From Oppiella nova (taxonomy: Eukaryota; Arthropoda; Arachnida; Sarcoptiformes; Oppiidae), in NCBI GenBank assembly GCA_905397405.1, contig CAJPVJ010000001.1, positions 62,001-126,000 of the forward strand: a stretch of 64,000 nt of DNA. Direction: 5' to 3'. Positions 8,760 to 18,612 of this stretch are shown in pieces. The notes beneath the pieces were generated by a model that did not search any database, was not told the origin of the DNA, and saw only the letters and a list, made by a program, of their open reading frames with translations. The position numbers and the translations under genes were made by a program. Position 1 is the stretch's first letter. The number at the start of each line of letters is the position of its first letter.

Positions 8760-8835
8760 TGGTGGGTCGTCCGCGATTCGAACGCGGGACCAACGGATTA
8801 AAAGTCCGCTGCTCTACCAGCTGAGCTAACGACCC
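8760..8835 (-). tRNA. tRNA-Lys (anticodon TTT), copy 3
   Basis: The first gene of the array in the direction of transcription and identical to copies 1 and 2. The promoter for the array is expected just upstream (8836-8960 on the plus strand, read in reverse), where the sequence is AT-rich. Anticodon TTT, encoded CCA. Confidence 0.96.
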
Positions 8836-9000
8836 TGAACCTTCATCCAAGCTAGGCTTGAATGTGTAGTGCAAGAAAACTAAAAAGTTTTTAAACACCA
8901 CTTTGTTTTGATGGAGCGTATTTTAGCAAGATATTGATAGAGCGCAAGTAAAAATTAAGAAAGTTTGCAACGTTCGGTTATAAATAACACAAAATGGACT

Positions 9001-9026
9001 AAAAAAGCCCTGAAATCAGGGCTTTT
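9001..9026 (-). terminator. Terminator after the acyl-CoA synthetase gene
   Basis: The stem AAAAGCCCTGA/TCAGGGCTTTT is at 9003-9026. On the minus strand it is followed by T residues, just past the stop codon at 9031. Confidence 0.9.
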
Positions 9027-9030
9027 AGCT

Positions 9031-10872
9031 TTAGAAGCGGTATTTATAAGCTTCAATATTGGCAAAAACTTCCGCAGTGACATCGCAATAGGCATTGGCA
9101 CTTGGCAGTAAAACCAATAAACGATCAGAGGTTTTTTCAGGATTAAAGGCTTGTTCCTTTAATTTATTTTTCTGATATTTAAATGTACCCGTCGTTTCTA
9201 CAATTTGTTGGATACGTAAAAATACCGGAACAGCATAGGCTGGCAAGTTCTTTTTAAACTCGACTGCAAGTTGGCTTAGATCTTGTTCAGTCAGTTCTTC
9301 CCCATCATGCAAAGTAATGGCAGCCATACCTGCTCGACCATTGGTATTTGGAATTTCAACGCCGTAAACCACAGCTTCTGTGATTTTAGGGTATTCACTA
9401 CAAATATTTTCAACTTCAGTTGTTGAAACATTTTCACCTTTCCAGCGGAAAGTATCACCAAGGCGATCGACAAATTGCGCGTGTCGGAAACCAATATCAC
9501 GAACCAAGTCGCCAGTAATAAAGTAAGAATCGCCTTTTTTAAAGACATCTTTCATGATCACTGACTTGTTCTTTTCCGGGTCTGTATAGCCATCAAAAGG
9601 GGAACGCTTGGTGATTTTACCAATCAATAAGCCCACTTCACCTTTTTTGACCTTTTGACATGCACCATGACTGTCACGGATTGCTTCATTTTTTTCTTTA
9701 TCGAACTGGACGATGGCATAAGGTGTAGGTGAGAAGCCAACAGTATTGTTAAAATTAAAAACATTACTGAAGCCTACATTTCCTTCACTAGAGGCATAAA
9801 GTTCTAAAATTTCTTCGATACCAAAGCGTTCTTTAAACTTGCCCCAAATATTTGGACGCATACCATTACCGATCATTTTGGTGACACGGTGCGTATGATC
9901 AAGTTCTGAAGCAGGTGCATCCATAAGGTAGCGGCAAAGTTCACCGACATAACCAATGGCTGACGCATTAAACTTTTTGACATCAGACCAGAATGCAGAG
10001 GTAGAGAATTTACGACGGATTGCCAAGGCTGAACCACCTGCAATAGCACCACACCAGCACACCACCATACCTGTTGCATGGTAAAGCGGTAAAGTGCAGT
10101 ACATCACATCATCTTCACCTAAGTTTAAGACATGACCATATGTTCCATATGCCAAGGTCCAACGACTGTTGGTAAAGACCACAGCTTTAGGTAAACCCGT
10201 TGTGCCAGAGGTATAGATATAAAACAAGCCATCTTTCCCTTTGACACTTTGTGTGGTCGAAGGATTGAATTTTGGAAATTGTTGAATTTTTTCAGCGAGA
10301 TTGATAAAGCCTTGAGGTGCTGTACCCGAGTCTTGCGTTGTATTTTGATCTGCAAACCAATGGATGCGGTCTTGAGCAATGTTTAAGTCTTGACGAATCT
10401 CATCTACAGCAACACGACATTCTTCACCGACGATCACCGCAACAGGATTGACCAAATTGATACTATGCGTCAGGACTTTACCTGTTTGTGAGGTATTGAC
10501 TAAAGCTGTTGTTACGCCAATTTTTGCCAGTGCAATCACGGTCGCAATCAGCTCAGGACGATTTTCGATCATCACGGTGATCGCATCGCCTTTTTTTATG
10601 CCAATAGAAAGATAAAAGTGTGCAATTTGATTGGCCCAGTTATTCAGTTCTTTATAACTATAGCGTTGATCTTCAAATAATAACGCATCACCATAAGGAT
10701 TGCGTTTTACAGCACGTTCAAAAGCAAGACCTAGCCCAGCAGGCGTATTGGGTGTTCTGATATAAGCTTGTTTAAGTCCAGTCAGGATGTTGGGAAGCTT
10801 ATTGATGAGCTGTGGTAAGCGCTCTGCGACATCAGTAAATCCGATGAGATCGGCCTGTGTTGTTTGACTCAT
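9031..10872 (-). CDS. Long-chain (FATP-type) acyl-CoA synthetase
   Basis: A 613-residue adenylate-forming enzyme. The ATP-binding signature YIYTSGTTGLPKA is near residue 217. Later motifs include YASSEGNVGF, the TGD motif in YFITGDLVRD and RLGDTFRWKGENVSTTEVE, typical of the FATP/very-long-chain acyl-CoA synthetase group (FadD6-like) rather than classic FadD. It activates fatty acids to acyl-CoA through an acyl-adenylate, at the membrane or in the cytosol, for beta-oxidation or lipid synthesis. The length is normal for the family. It is transcribed alone with its own terminator. Confidence 0.93.
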   Translation of the reverse strand: MSQTTQADLIGFTDVAERLPQLINKLPNILTGLKQAYIRTPNTPAGLGLAFERAVKRNPYGDALLFEDQRYSYKELNNWANQIAHFYLSIGIKKGDAITVMIENRPELIATVIALAKIGVTTALVNTSQTGKVLTHSINLVNPVAVIVGEECRVAVDEIRQDLNIAQDRIHWFADQNTTQDSGTAPQGFINLAEKIQQFPKFNPSTTQSVKGKDGLFYIYTSGTTGLPKAVVFTNSRWTLAYGTYGHVLNLGEDDVMYCTLPLYHATGMVVCWCGAIAGGSALAIRRKFSTSAFWSDVKKFNASAIGYVGELCRYLMDAPASELDHTHRVTKMIGNGMRPNIWGKFKERFGIEEILELYASSEGNVGFSNVFNFNNTVGFSPTPYAIVQFDKEKNEAIRDSHGACQKVKKGEVGLLIGKITKRSPFDGYTDPEKNKSVIMKDVFKKGDSYFITGDLVRDIGFRHAQFVDRLGDTFRWKGENVSTTEVENICSEYPKITEAVVYGVEIPNTNGRAGMAAITLHDGEELTEQDLSQLAVEFKKNLPAYAVPVFLRIQQIVETTGTFKYQKNKLKEQAFNPEKTSDRLLVLLPSANAYCDVTAEVFANIEAYKYRF

Positions 10873-11010
10873 ATCAATCCTATTTATTTTTCGTAATCCA
10901 ATACAATTTTTAGAGTGTCATTGACTCACATTACATTTGTCTTTTTAATCGTATAAGACTAGTGCAATCAACCTAATCTGACAAATGTCCTGATAATCTC
11001 TTCAAAATAG

Positions 11011-11042
11011 CAAAAAAACCTAGCCATCGAAATGACTAGGTT
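11011..11042 (-). terminator. Terminator after rne
   Basis: The stem AACCTAGCCAT/ATGACTAGGTT (11018-11042, one wobble) is followed on the minus strand by seven T residues. It lies 37 bases past the rne stop codon. Confidence 0.88.
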
Positions 11043-11079
11043 CTCTTTAATCGCTACATTTTAAGCAAATTTTTAAAAA

Positions 11080-14000
11080 TTACTCATCCGCTGGCGGTGT
11101 TGCTTTTTTTGGCGGGCGGCCACGAGGGCGACGAGGGCGGGCAGGTTTTTCATCTGTTGCCACATTGTCTGCCTTTTGTGCATCTTCATCTACACCAGCT
11201 TCAGCAGTCGTATCTAAAGCAAGCGATTGTTGTGGCTTTTTCGCCTTTTCAGTTGCAACAACTGCTTTCTCAACTGACTTAGCAGGAGCTGCTTTAACCA
11301 CTTGAACTTCCGCAGGCGCTGTTTCAACTGCCGTTTCTACAGGTGTTTCAGCTTGCACTTCTTCTGCCTGAGTAACCACAGGTGCGGCTTCAACTGGACT
11401 TGCTTGAATCTCAGTTTTCACTTCTTCTGGTTGTTGCTCAAGTTCAGCTTGATGCTCTTGCTTTGCTTGTACAGCCGCTTGTTTTGCTAAACGACGACGT
11501 TCACGAGGATCATTCGCTACACGGCGATCATTCTCAGGCTTCGGTGGCGTTAAGTCTAAAACATCAGCAGGTTGTGCTTCTGGTGCTGCTTTAGAGATAG
11601 CAACATCACGTGTTACAGGCTGCTTGCTTTGTACATCGGTCTTTTCTACCACAGTTAAGGTCGCTGAATATTCTTCAGTGAATTTAACTAACGCGCGATT
11701 GAATGTTGGAATTAATCCAAACTGTTCAATCAATACCGCACAGTCATCACCATAGACATGACGAATCAAAGTTCCCACTGTGTACTGATTTAATGTCGGT
11801 ACTTGAGATGGTGCGATTTTAGGCGTTGCCGCCTTTGCTTGAGCAGCGTCACGTTGTTGACGGCGTTTTTGGCGCGGGTCATTGCTGGCACGTTGCACAG
11901 GCTGTTCTGCTTGAACCTCTGCTGCTGCAGGTGTTTTTGCTTCAGTCGTTACAGCCTGGCTTTCTACAGCCGGTGCAGTAGCTGGTTGAGCGTCTACGCG
12001 AGGGGCTTTAGCAACAGTTTCAGCTTTTTCATTGCGATCATGACGCTTCGGCTTGTTGCTTGCTGGCGCAGCAACTTGTTGCGGGTTTAATGCCACAATT
12101 TCACTTTGAGCTTGATCAAGGTTAACCACTAAAGCTGTTTCAAGTGCTGCATGCTTCGGGGTGTCAATGAGTTCAACCTTAGGTTGTTTCTCTTGAGGTT
12201 GATTATGCTCTACAGGCGCATTGTTGTTTGGCGCTTGTTGTTGCTCATCATTAAACACGCTGCTATCGCGATGACGATTTGGGCGGTTTGGACGTTGCTG
12301 ATGGTTACGATCACGACGTGGAACAGCTTGTTCAGCATGATTCGTTTCAGCATTTTGATCATGCTGTTGACGTGGCTGCTTTTGCTGACGACGTTGATCA
12401 CGTTGTTCCTGACGCTGTTCTTGGCGTTGCTCTTGACGAGGCACCTGAACCACTTCTTCAATCACTTGATGTTGATCAGTGTTTTGTTCACGTGACTCTT
12501 TGTGCTTGTTGCGATTTTTATTTTTATTGTTGTTGTTACGCGGAGCTCGTTCTTCTTTCTCGCCCTGTTTTTCATATTCACGCGGTTCTTGTTTTTGAAC
12601 AGGTGCATGTGAAAGATAAGCATTGGTTTCAGCAACAACTTGAGCTTCAATTGTAGCTGGTGCACTATTGCTATTTACTTGGCCAAATTGACCACGGCTT
12701 ACAGCACCACCGTTAATCATTTGTTCAATGGCTGCAGCTGCATTGTTTGCAGTACGTGATTGGTCAACAGTTGCTGCTTGTTTTTGTACAAACAGGTTTT
12801 CTAACCAAGCACATGGGCTTGAAGCTTGTTGAGCAACTTGTGCTTGAACCGCTTGCTGAGCTTTTTGAGCTTGAGCAGGTTGTTGCTTTCTGTTTTGCTT
12901 ATTGTTTTGTGCTTGAGCTGGCGCAGCATTGTGTGGCGTTTGCTCTTCTTCCAAATGCCATTCAGATGACTCATAGCCCAATTCTTTTTCGCTTGAACGG
13001 GTAGCTTCAGTACGTTCATAGCTAGTTGGCGCAAAACCTTCTGGGTTATATGAGATTTCGTAATGTGGCGTTTCTAAATGTGGATGTGGCAGTACAGTAA
13101 CACGCACATTTGACGTTTGTTCTAAGTAAACCAGACTGTGACGCTTTTCATTCAATAAGAATGCTGCAATTTCAACAGGCACTTCAACTTGAACTTCACC
13201 TTGACGTTCACGTAATGCAATCTCTTCAACTTTACGCATAATTGAAAGAGAAAGAGAACGTAGATCACGTACCATACCTGTGCCATGACAGCGAGGGCAT
13301 ACATAACCTGTAGCTTCTTCAAGAGATGGTCGTAAGCGTTGACGGCTCATTTCCATTAAACCAAAACGTGACAATTGACCGAACTGGATACGGGCACGGT
13401 CACTTTGCGTCGCTTCACGAAGTTTAGCTTCAACCATACGTTGGTTGCGTTCTTTGGTCATATCAATAAAGTCGATCACCACCAAACCACCAATATCACG
13501 TAAACGTAATTGGCGAGCAATTTCTTCAGCTGCTTCTAAGTTGGTGCTGAGTGCAGTTTCTTCTACATCATGTCCGCGTGTTGATTTCGCCGAGTTGATG
13601 TCGATTGAAACCAGTGCTTCAGTTTGGTCGATTACAATTGAACCGCCTGAAGGAAGTTTAACTTCACGTTCATAAGCTGTTTGAATTTGACTTTCAATAC
13701 CAAAATGCGCGAATAACGGTTCATTTAACGTATAGGTTTTTAACTTATCCAATTGATTTGGCATTACCGCTTTAACAAAGTTATAGGCTTCGTTATAGGC
13801 TTGCTCTGAGTCAATTAAAATTTCTGCAACATCATCACGTAAATAGTCACGGATAGCACGCGTCACCACACCAGCTTCTTGATGAACAAGCATTGGTGAT
13901 GGACCAGAGTTTGCTGTACCTTGGATTTGTGCCCACAGGTCTAACAAATGTTGAAGATCAAGTTGCAGTTCTTCTTGTGAACGGCCAATCCCTGCTGTAC

Positions 14001-14499
14001 GAACGATTACGCTCATACCACGTGGGGTATTTAATGACGCCAACATTTCTTTAAGTTCTTCACGAACTGAACCCGAAATTTGACGACTAATACCACCACC
14101 TTTCGGGTTGTTCGGCATCAAGACTAAATAGCGACCAGCAAGGGAAATATAGGTTGAAAGTGCTGCGCCTTTGTTGCCACGCTCTTCTTTTTCAACTTGA
14201 ACCAAAAGTTCAGTGCCTTCAGTGATGAGTTCACGAATATTTGATGTTTGGCGAGGGTCTGCCTTGTAGTAGGTATTGGCAATTTCGCGCATCGACAAGA
14301 AACCTTGACGACCCGCACCATACTCTACAAATACAGCTTCTAAAGAAGGCTCTACGCGAGTGACATGGCCTTTATAGATATTGGCTTTCTTTTGTTCACG
14401 TGTACGGTTTTCTAAATCGAAATCGTAAAGACGGTGACCAGTGATGAGTGCAACGCGAACTTCTTCGGCATGTGTTGCATTAATCAACATACGTTTCAT
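11080..14499 (-). CDS. rne: Ribonuclease E
   Basis: A 1139-residue endoribonuclease that starts mRNA decay and processes rRNA and tRNA precursors. I take ATG 14499 ([18 protein letters not shown], matching the E. coli start, AGGTG upstream); a longer frame back to 14580 exists but adds unrelated residues. The catalytic half has the S1 domain, [15 protein letters not shown] and [15 protein letters not shown] with the metal-binding aspartates, and the zinc link CPRCHG near residue 405. The C-terminal half is long, disordered and Gln/Arg/Ala-rich. It has a CAWLENLF amphipathic motif near residue 565 that probably touches the membrane, RQEQ tandem repeats, two NDPR-(K/R)-RR motifs flanking a short hydrophobic domain ([17 protein letters not shown]), and an AT-hook-like basic tail ([10 protein letters not shown]). 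It should scaffold the degradosome. Confidence 0.98.
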   Translation of the reverse strand: MKRMLINATHAEEVRVALITGHRLYDFDLENRTREQKKANIYKGHVTRVEPSLEAVFVEYGAGRQGFLSMREIANTYYKADPRQTSNIRELITEGTELLVQVEKEERGNKGAALSTYISLAGRYLVLMPNNPKGGGISRQISGSVREELKEMLASLNTPRGMSVIVRTAGIGRSQEELQLDLQHLLDLWAQIQGTANSGPSPMLVHQEAGVVTRAIRDYLRDDVAEILIDSEQAYNEAYNFVKAVMPNQLDKLKTYTLNEPLFAHFGIESQIQTAYEREVKLPSGGSIVIDQTEALVSIDINSAKSTRGHDVEETALSTNLEAAEEIARQLRLRDIGGLVVIDFIDMTKERNQRMVEAKLREATQSDRARIQFGQLSRFGLMEMSRQRLRPSLEEATGYVCPRCHGTGMVRDLRSLSLSIMRKVEEIALRERQGEVQVEVPVEIAAFLLNEKRHSLVYLEQTSNVRVTVLPHPHLETPHYEISYNPEGFAPTSYERTEATRSSEKELGYESSEWHLEEEQTPHNAAPAQAQNNKQNRKQQPAQAQKAQQAVQAQVAQQASSPCAWLENLFVQKQAATVDQSRTANNAAAAIEQMINGGAVSRGQFGQVNSNSAPATIEAQVVAETNAYLSHAPVQKQEPREYEKQGEKEERAPRNNNNKNKNRNKHKESREQNTDQHQVIEEVVQVPRQEQRQEQRQEQRDQRRQQKQPRQQHDQNAETNHAEQAVPRRDRNHQQRPNRPNRHRDSSVFNDEQQQAPNNNAPVEHNQPQEKQPKVELIDTPKHAALETALVVNLDQAQSEIVALNPQQVAAPASNKPKRHDRNEKAETVAKAPRVDAQPATAPAVESQAVTTEAKTPAAAEVQAEQPVQRASNDPRQKRRQQRDAAQAKAATPKIAPSQVPTLNQYTVGTLIRHVYGDDCAVLIEQFGLIPTFNRALVKFTEEYSATLTVVEKTDVQSKQPVTRDVAISKAAPEAQPADVLDLTPPKPENDRRVANDPRERRRLAKQAAVQAKQEHQAELEQQPEEVKTEIQASPVEAAPVVTQAEEVQAETPVETAVETAPAEVQVVKAAPAKSVEKAVVATEKAKKPQQSLALDTTAEAGVDEDAQKADNVATDEKPARPRRPRGRPPKKATPPADE

Positions 14500-15268
14500 G
14501 GGTGTAACACCTAATAGTGATTCACACCAACAACTCGCTATCTTTTTTAAGTGAAGCGAACATCTAAAATATTGGATCAATGCTCAAATCACGGATACAT
14601 CCAATATGATCTGAGTAATTTACCCACTTGTTTTGAGCAAGGTTGGGTTTGATGCCTGTATTGATGCTGCAATACTTCTTTAATCTTTGCACGATTAAAG
14701 TTTTGAGCTCTTCACTGGCACTTAAGTGGTGCATTGGATGACTGATTTGATTCGTCTTTCACTATCACATTGCTCGAAGAGCATCTCAACTTTTGTGAGA
14801 GCGTCTTGATACGGAATTATCATCGTACCTTTACAAATTGTGCAGTTCCAATGCCTCAAACACTTATGTCCTGAATAACACTCTACAGCGACTTGCCTGA
14901 TGTGTATCAGTTTATGTTTAAAAACCAACGTCTGGGTTGGCGACATATATTTTTAAACAAACTGATTTCTGTACTTTAAGTACAATTAAACGCAACAGTT
15001 TGTCTTTTTGCCGATATAATAAAGCCTTCGGCGTCGGCATATTCTTTTGGGACCTTTCCGCATCTGTCGTGAATTTTATCGTTTGTGTCACGCTTTCATT
15101 TTTAAAAAAGGGTGGCACTAAATTTCACTTACGGTGGTATCCGTGCGCTGACTATAGCAAACCTTGAATCATCTGCCTATGGGCTATATGCTTATTTTGT
15201 ATGAAAAGCATAGTCTAAATGATCAGTTTTTAATCAATTTTTAGTTTTTTATTGGATCACCTAACTGT
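14500..15268. promoter_or_regulatory. Divergent rne-rluC region, probable long rne 5' UTR
   Basis: A 769-base gap between divergent rne and rluC. In enterobacteria rne has a long structured 5' UTR through which RNase E controls its own message, and this length is consistent with that. Short frames on both strands lack family resemblance and good ribosome sites. A palindromic GTACTTTAAGTAC lies near 14973-14985. The promoter positions cannot be fixed by eye. Confidence 0.4.
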
Positions 15269-16207
15269 ATGAATTCTACGCAACAATGGCAAAATGTAAC
15301 TTGGTTTGAAGTAGACGAGCATCAAGAAGGCCAGCGCATCGATAATTTCTTATTTACTCGCCTGAAAGGTGTGCCGAAAAGCCGTATTTATCGTTTAATT
15401 CGTGAAGGTCAAGTGCGCGTCAATAAAAAGCGTATAAAAGCAGAAACTAAGCTGGCGATTGGCGATCAAATCCGTGTTGCACCTATTCGCTTTGAGCAAA
15501 AAGACGAAACTGATGCACCTGTATCCGATAAGGTTGCACAAAGCTTACTCAGCCGTGTGGTGTATGAGGATGAAGGTTTATTGGTGGTCAACAAGCCGTC
15601 TGGAATTGCCGTACATGGTGGAAGCGGTGTGGCTTACGGCTTAATTGAAGGTTTACGCGCGGCAACAGGTAAAAAATATTTGGAATTGATTCATCGTATT
15701 GACCGTGATACTTCGGGTCTGGTGATGGTGAGTAAAAAACGCAGCACATTGAAGGCGCTACAAGACATGTTGCGTGAGCATAAAATTAAAAAAACCTATG
15801 CTGCGATTGTTAAAGGTCAAGTGAGTTTAGACCAACAGTTGATTAATCAACCTTTATTGCGCTATGAACTGTCCAATGGTGAACGTCGCGTACGTGTCTC
15901 AGAAGAAGGTAAAGAATCTAAGACACAATGGAAAGTCGCTGAGCGCTTTATGCATGCGACACTGGTCTATGCTTCCCCACTGTCGGGTCGTACCCATCAA
16001 ATTCGTGTACATGGTTTAAGTATTGGTCATCCTTTAGTGGGCGACGATAAGTATGGTCATGAAACAGAGTATCGTGGACCAAAAGCTCGTCGATTGAGTC
16101 TACATGCAATGCGCCTTGAAATTCCTGGTTATCCTGTGATCGAAGCGCCTTTACCTGAAGATATGCAAAGCTTGGTTGCACAGCTAAGAGCACAAAAGAA
16201 AGATTGA
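15269..16207 (+). CDS. rluC: 23S rRNA pseudouridine synthase RluC
   Basis: A 312-residue RluA-family enzyme. The S4-like RNA-binding domain is at residues about 17-75 (QRIDNFLFTRLKGVPKSRIYRLIREGQVRVN). The catalytic motif HRIDRDTSGLVMVSKK contains the nucleophilic aspartate, and SGRTHQIRVHGLSIGHPLVGDDKYG is the usual late motif. RluC modifies U955, U2504 and U2580 of 23S rRNA in E. coli. Placement opposite rne is the standard enterobacterial and Acinetobacter arrangement, and a HAD phosphatase follows as in other gammaproteobacteria. Confidence 0.95.
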   Translation: MNSTQQWQNVTWFEVDEHQEGQRIDNFLFTRLKGVPKSRIYRLIREGQVRVNKKRIKAETKLAIGDQIRVAPIRFEQKDETDAPVSDKVAQSLLSRVVYEDEGLLVVNKPSGIAVHGGSGVAYGLIEGLRAATGKKYLELIHRIDRDTSGLVMVSKKRSTLKALQDMLREHKIKKTYAAIVKGQVSLDQQLINQPLLRYELSNGERRVRVSEEGKESKTQWKVAERFMHATLVYASPLSGRTHQIRVHGLSIGHPLVGDDKYGHETEYRGPKARRLSLHAMRLEIPGYPVIEAPLPEDMQSLVAQLRAQKKD

Positions 16208-16241
16208 TTCGATCTTGCTGCTCACTTTATCTTTTACACTC

Positions 16242-16277
16242 AGGGAACTTGTTTTATGAAAAGTTCCCTTTGTGTTT
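16242..16277 (+). terminator. Terminator after rluC
   Basis: The 9-bp stem AGGGAACTT (16242-16250) / AAGTTCCCT (16262-16270) is followed by TTGTGTTT. The T run is imperfect. Confidence 0.6.
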
Positions 16278-16360
16278 AAAAATGCGTTAGCTTGTCAGGT
16301 AAAGAGCATAAGATCTAAACATTAGTCATGCGTAAACTGAGCAAATATTGGAAATAATTC

Positions 16361-17029
16361 ATGCAAAAACCTGTAGAACTTATCATTTTTGATTGGGATG
16401 GCACTTTATTTGATTCAGTTGGGCAAATTGTGGCGAGTTTATTGGTTGCTGCAGAAGCGTTTGACCAACCGTTAACAGCTGATGCTGCGAAAAGCATTAT
16501 TGGTTTGGGTTTGCCTGAAGTTGCTCAAGTGTTATTTCCACAGGTCCCTGAGTTACACACTGAAATTTTGAAATGCTATGGCGATCATTATGTTGAGCAT
16601 TCCAAAGATGATTTGTGGTTCGCTGGTGTTTCTGAAATGTTGCATGATTTAAAAAATCAAAATATCAAATTGGCAGTCGCAACAGGGAAAAGCCGTCGTG
16701 GTTTAGATCGTGTTTTGGCTCAGACCCAGAGTCAGGATTTATTTGAGATCACCCGTGCAGCGAGCGAAACTAAATCCAAACCAGATCCATTGATGTTGGC
16801 TGAAATTTTAGATTACACTGGAATTTCGGCGGAGCAAGCCATTATGGTGGGTGATACATCTTATGACTTAGAAATGGCACAGAACATTGCCATGCCACGT
16901 GTTGGGGTGAGTTATGGGGTACATGCGATTGATGTATTACAGCGTTTTAATCCGCTGACGATCGCGGATAACGTCGATCATTTACATCAGTTTTTAACTC
17001 AACAGCTCAAAGCTACTGAAGTTGCTTAG
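16361..17029 (+). CDS. HAD-IA family hydrolase (phosphoglycolate phosphatase-like)
   Basis: A 222-residue haloacid dehalogenase phosphatase. Motif I is IIFDWDGTLFDS (Asp 10 and 12), motif II is AVATGKSRRG, and the motif III/IV region is SKPDPLMLAEIL followed by IMVGDTSYDLEMA. The alpha-helical cap between motifs I and II marks subfamily IA. It probably removes phosphate from a small metabolite. Homologues next to rluC are common in gammaproteobacteria, but the substrate is not set by sequence. Confidence 0.9.
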   Translation: MQKPVELIIFDWDGTLFDSVGQIVASLLVAAEAFDQPLTADAAKSIIGLGLPEVAQVLFPQVPELHTEILKCYGDHYVEHSKDDLWFAGVSEMLHDLKNQNIKLAVATGKSRRGLDRVLAQTQSQDLFEITRAASETKSKPDPLMLAEILDYTGISAEQAIMVGDTSYDLEMAQNIAMPRVGVSYGVHAIDVLQRFNPLTIADNVDHLHQFLTQQLKATEVA

Positions 17030-17109
17030 ATTTTGTTGTTACGCTGTTTGCAGATTGCCCTCAGCGTAAACTTAGATAAAACCAAAGAGATATAATAAGA
17101 AAATTGACC

Positions 17110-17799
17110 ATGAGCCGTTCTATTCGATTACTCACTTTATTACAACTTTTACGTGAACAGCGTTATCCCATTACCGCGCAATGCTTAGCAGAACATTTGG
17201 AGATTAGTGTCCGAAGTGTTTATCGGGATATTGAAAGTTTACGTGACCAAGGTGTCAATATTGAGGGCAGTGCGGGCTTAGGATTTCAGCTGAAAGAAAA
17301 CTTTTTACTGCCTCCGATGAGTTTGGATGAAACAGAAGTCGAAGCGGTTTTCTTGGCATTGCATTGGTTAAGGTCAGTGCCAGATCCAGCATTGAAAAAT
17401 GCTGCACATTCAGTTTTGTCCAAACTCAATGCGGTATTGCCCAAGAATAAACAAGAGCTGATTGATGAAACCATGCTTCGGTCTGTTAACCATTGGCTTG
17501 TGGTTGATGAAAAAATTGTAGAACAAGTGCGTCTGGCAATTCGTTATCAGGTCAAGATTGAAGTGCATTATTTAGATGAAAAACAAAACATTTCAAGTCG
17601 TATGCTTTGGCCTTTTGTCTTAGGGTATTTCAATGACAAAATGTTGTTGGCTGCATGGTGTGAATTACGTGAGGATTTTCGAAATTTTCGTTTAGATCGG
17701 ATTCAAAAATTAACTGTGACCGAAATTATTTACCCAGAGTTTAAGCGCCATCTTTTTCAGGCATGGTGGCAAAAAGAGCTGCAAAAAAATCCATGCTGA
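17110..17799 (+). CDS. HTH/WYL-domain transcriptional regulator (YafY type)
   Basis: A 229-residue regulator. An N-terminal helix-turn-helix (RYPITAQCLAEHLEISVRSV, then YRDIESLRDQG) is followed by a WYL domain (about residues 135-215, LWPFVLGYFNDKMLLAAWCE ... NFRLDRI). WYL domains bind nucleic acid or nucleotide-like ligands and control DNA binding. I start at ATG 17110; a TTG two codons earlier is less likely. The GST gene 69 bases downstream is in the same direction and may be its target, as YafY-GST pairs are frequent. Confidence 0.9.
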   Translation: MSRSIRLLTLLQLLREQRYPITAQCLAEHLEISVRSVYRDIESLRDQGVNIEGSAGLGFQLKENFLLPPMSLDETEVEAVFLALHWLRSVPDPALKNAAHSVLSKLNAVLPKNKQELIDETMLRSVNHWLVVDEKIVEQVRLAIRYQVKIEVHYLDEKQNISSRMLWPFVLGYFNDKMLLAAWCELREDFRNFRLDRIQKLTVTEIIYPEFKRHLFQAWWQKELQKNPC

Positions 17800-17867
17800 A
17801 AAGCTCCTGACAAAAACTGACACAGCCGCCCTTTATATTCAATACACCACTATAAAGGAATGGAAAA

Positions 17868-18473
17868 ATGGGCTTAAAACTATATAGCAACGCGCAGTCT
17901 AGAGGTCTGGTTATTGAATGGCTACTGATTGAACTGGGTGCTGAATTTGAAAAAATTGAGTTGGCTTATCACACTGAAATGAAGTCGGAATCTTATCTAA
18001 AGATTAACCCATTTGGCAAAGTGCCCACCTTAGTCGATGGCGATGTGGTGATTTACGAAATGCCTGCAATTTGCGCCTATTTGGCAGATAAGTTTTTTGA
18101 TCAAGGACTTGCACCAGCATTGGATGATCCAAAACGTGGCTTGTATTTCCGTTGGTTATTCTTTGCTGCTGGACCGTGGGATGCAGCCACAACGGATCGC
18201 GCATTAAAAGTTGAGATTACCGACGAGCAAAAAATGCATATTGGCTATGGAAACTTTCAGGACACCTATACAGCTTTAATTCAGGGCTTGGAGCAGGCTC
18301 AACCTTATCTATGTGGTGAGCAATTTACGGTGGCCGATGTTTTTGTTGGTTCCATGCTATTTTGGCAATTGAAAATGGCAGAGATTGAAAGCCATCCTGC
18401 AATTGAAAAATATCTTAATTCAATCAAAAGCCGAAAAAACTTAAGAAATAATCAAGCACTTTTTAGCGACTAA
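17868..18473 (+). CDS. Glutathione S-transferase family protein
   Basis: A 201-residue cytosolic GST. The thioredoxin-like N-domain has the conserved cis-Pro segment NPFGKVPTLVDGDVVIYEMPAI, in which the glutathione-contacting E-(S/M) pair appears as EMP. The all-helical C-domain has FTVADVFVGSMLFW. An AAAGGA ribosome site lies nine bases before the ATG. It probably conjugates or reduces electrophiles. It follows a WYL regulator and is closed by a terminator. Confidence 0.92.
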   Translation: MGLKLYSNAQSRGLVIEWLLIELGAEFEKIELAYHTEMKSESYLKINPFGKVPTLVDGDVVIYEMPAICAYLADKFFDQGLAPALDDPKRGLYFRWLFFAAGPWDAATTDRALKVEITDEQKMHIGYGNFQDTYTALIQGLEQAQPYLCGEQFTVADVFVGSMLFWQLKMAEIESHPAIEKYLNSIKSRKNLRNNQALFSD

Positions 18474-18485
18474 ATCATCAAGACG

Positions 18486-18532
18486 ATGCAAACTTAGCAT
18501 GATCTCGTGCTGGGTTTGCATTGAGGTTTTTT
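18486..18532 (+). terminator. Terminator after the GST gene
   Basis: The stem ATGCAAAC/GTTTGCAT (18486-18493, 18514-18521) has an inner TAGCA/TGCTG stem, followed by GAGG and six T residues. Confidence 0.65.
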
Positions 18533-18612
18533 AGTCATATTCAAGCGCAGAAAAATGATAAAAAACTTTGGAGATTGGTTTTTGGTGTTAATCCCTCTAT
18601 TTTTTTCTTCAG

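Larger units (their letters stand above)
8423..8760 (-). repeat. Tandem duplication of tRNA-Lys plus spacer (~168-bp unit)
   Basis: Two consecutive units of 169 and 168 bases (8423-8591, 8592-8759) each contain a tRNA-Lys(TTT) and a spacer. The spacers diverge by point changes while the tRNAs are identical, so selection or gene conversion keeps the genes uniform. Confidence 0.85.

Noticed and set aside
8187-8835. Integration (att) site or genomic island at the tRNA array
   Set aside because: No integrase and no partial tRNA 3' end repeated beyond the array. The repeats are the tRNA genes themselves.
11097-13034. Several long open frames on the plus strand and in other minus frames across rne
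   Set aside because: They are shadows of the Gln/Ala/Arg-rich C-terminal half of rne, whose codon bias leaves other frames open. None has a ribosome site or family resemblance.
14500-14580. N-terminal extension of rne to 14580
   Set aside because: The 27 extra residues do not resemble RNase E, and the conserved [10 protein letters not shown] start has an AGGTG site.
14722-15167. Short frames between rne and rluC
   Set aside because: Overlapping on both strands, no ribosome sites, unlikely compositions. The region is better read as untranslated leader.
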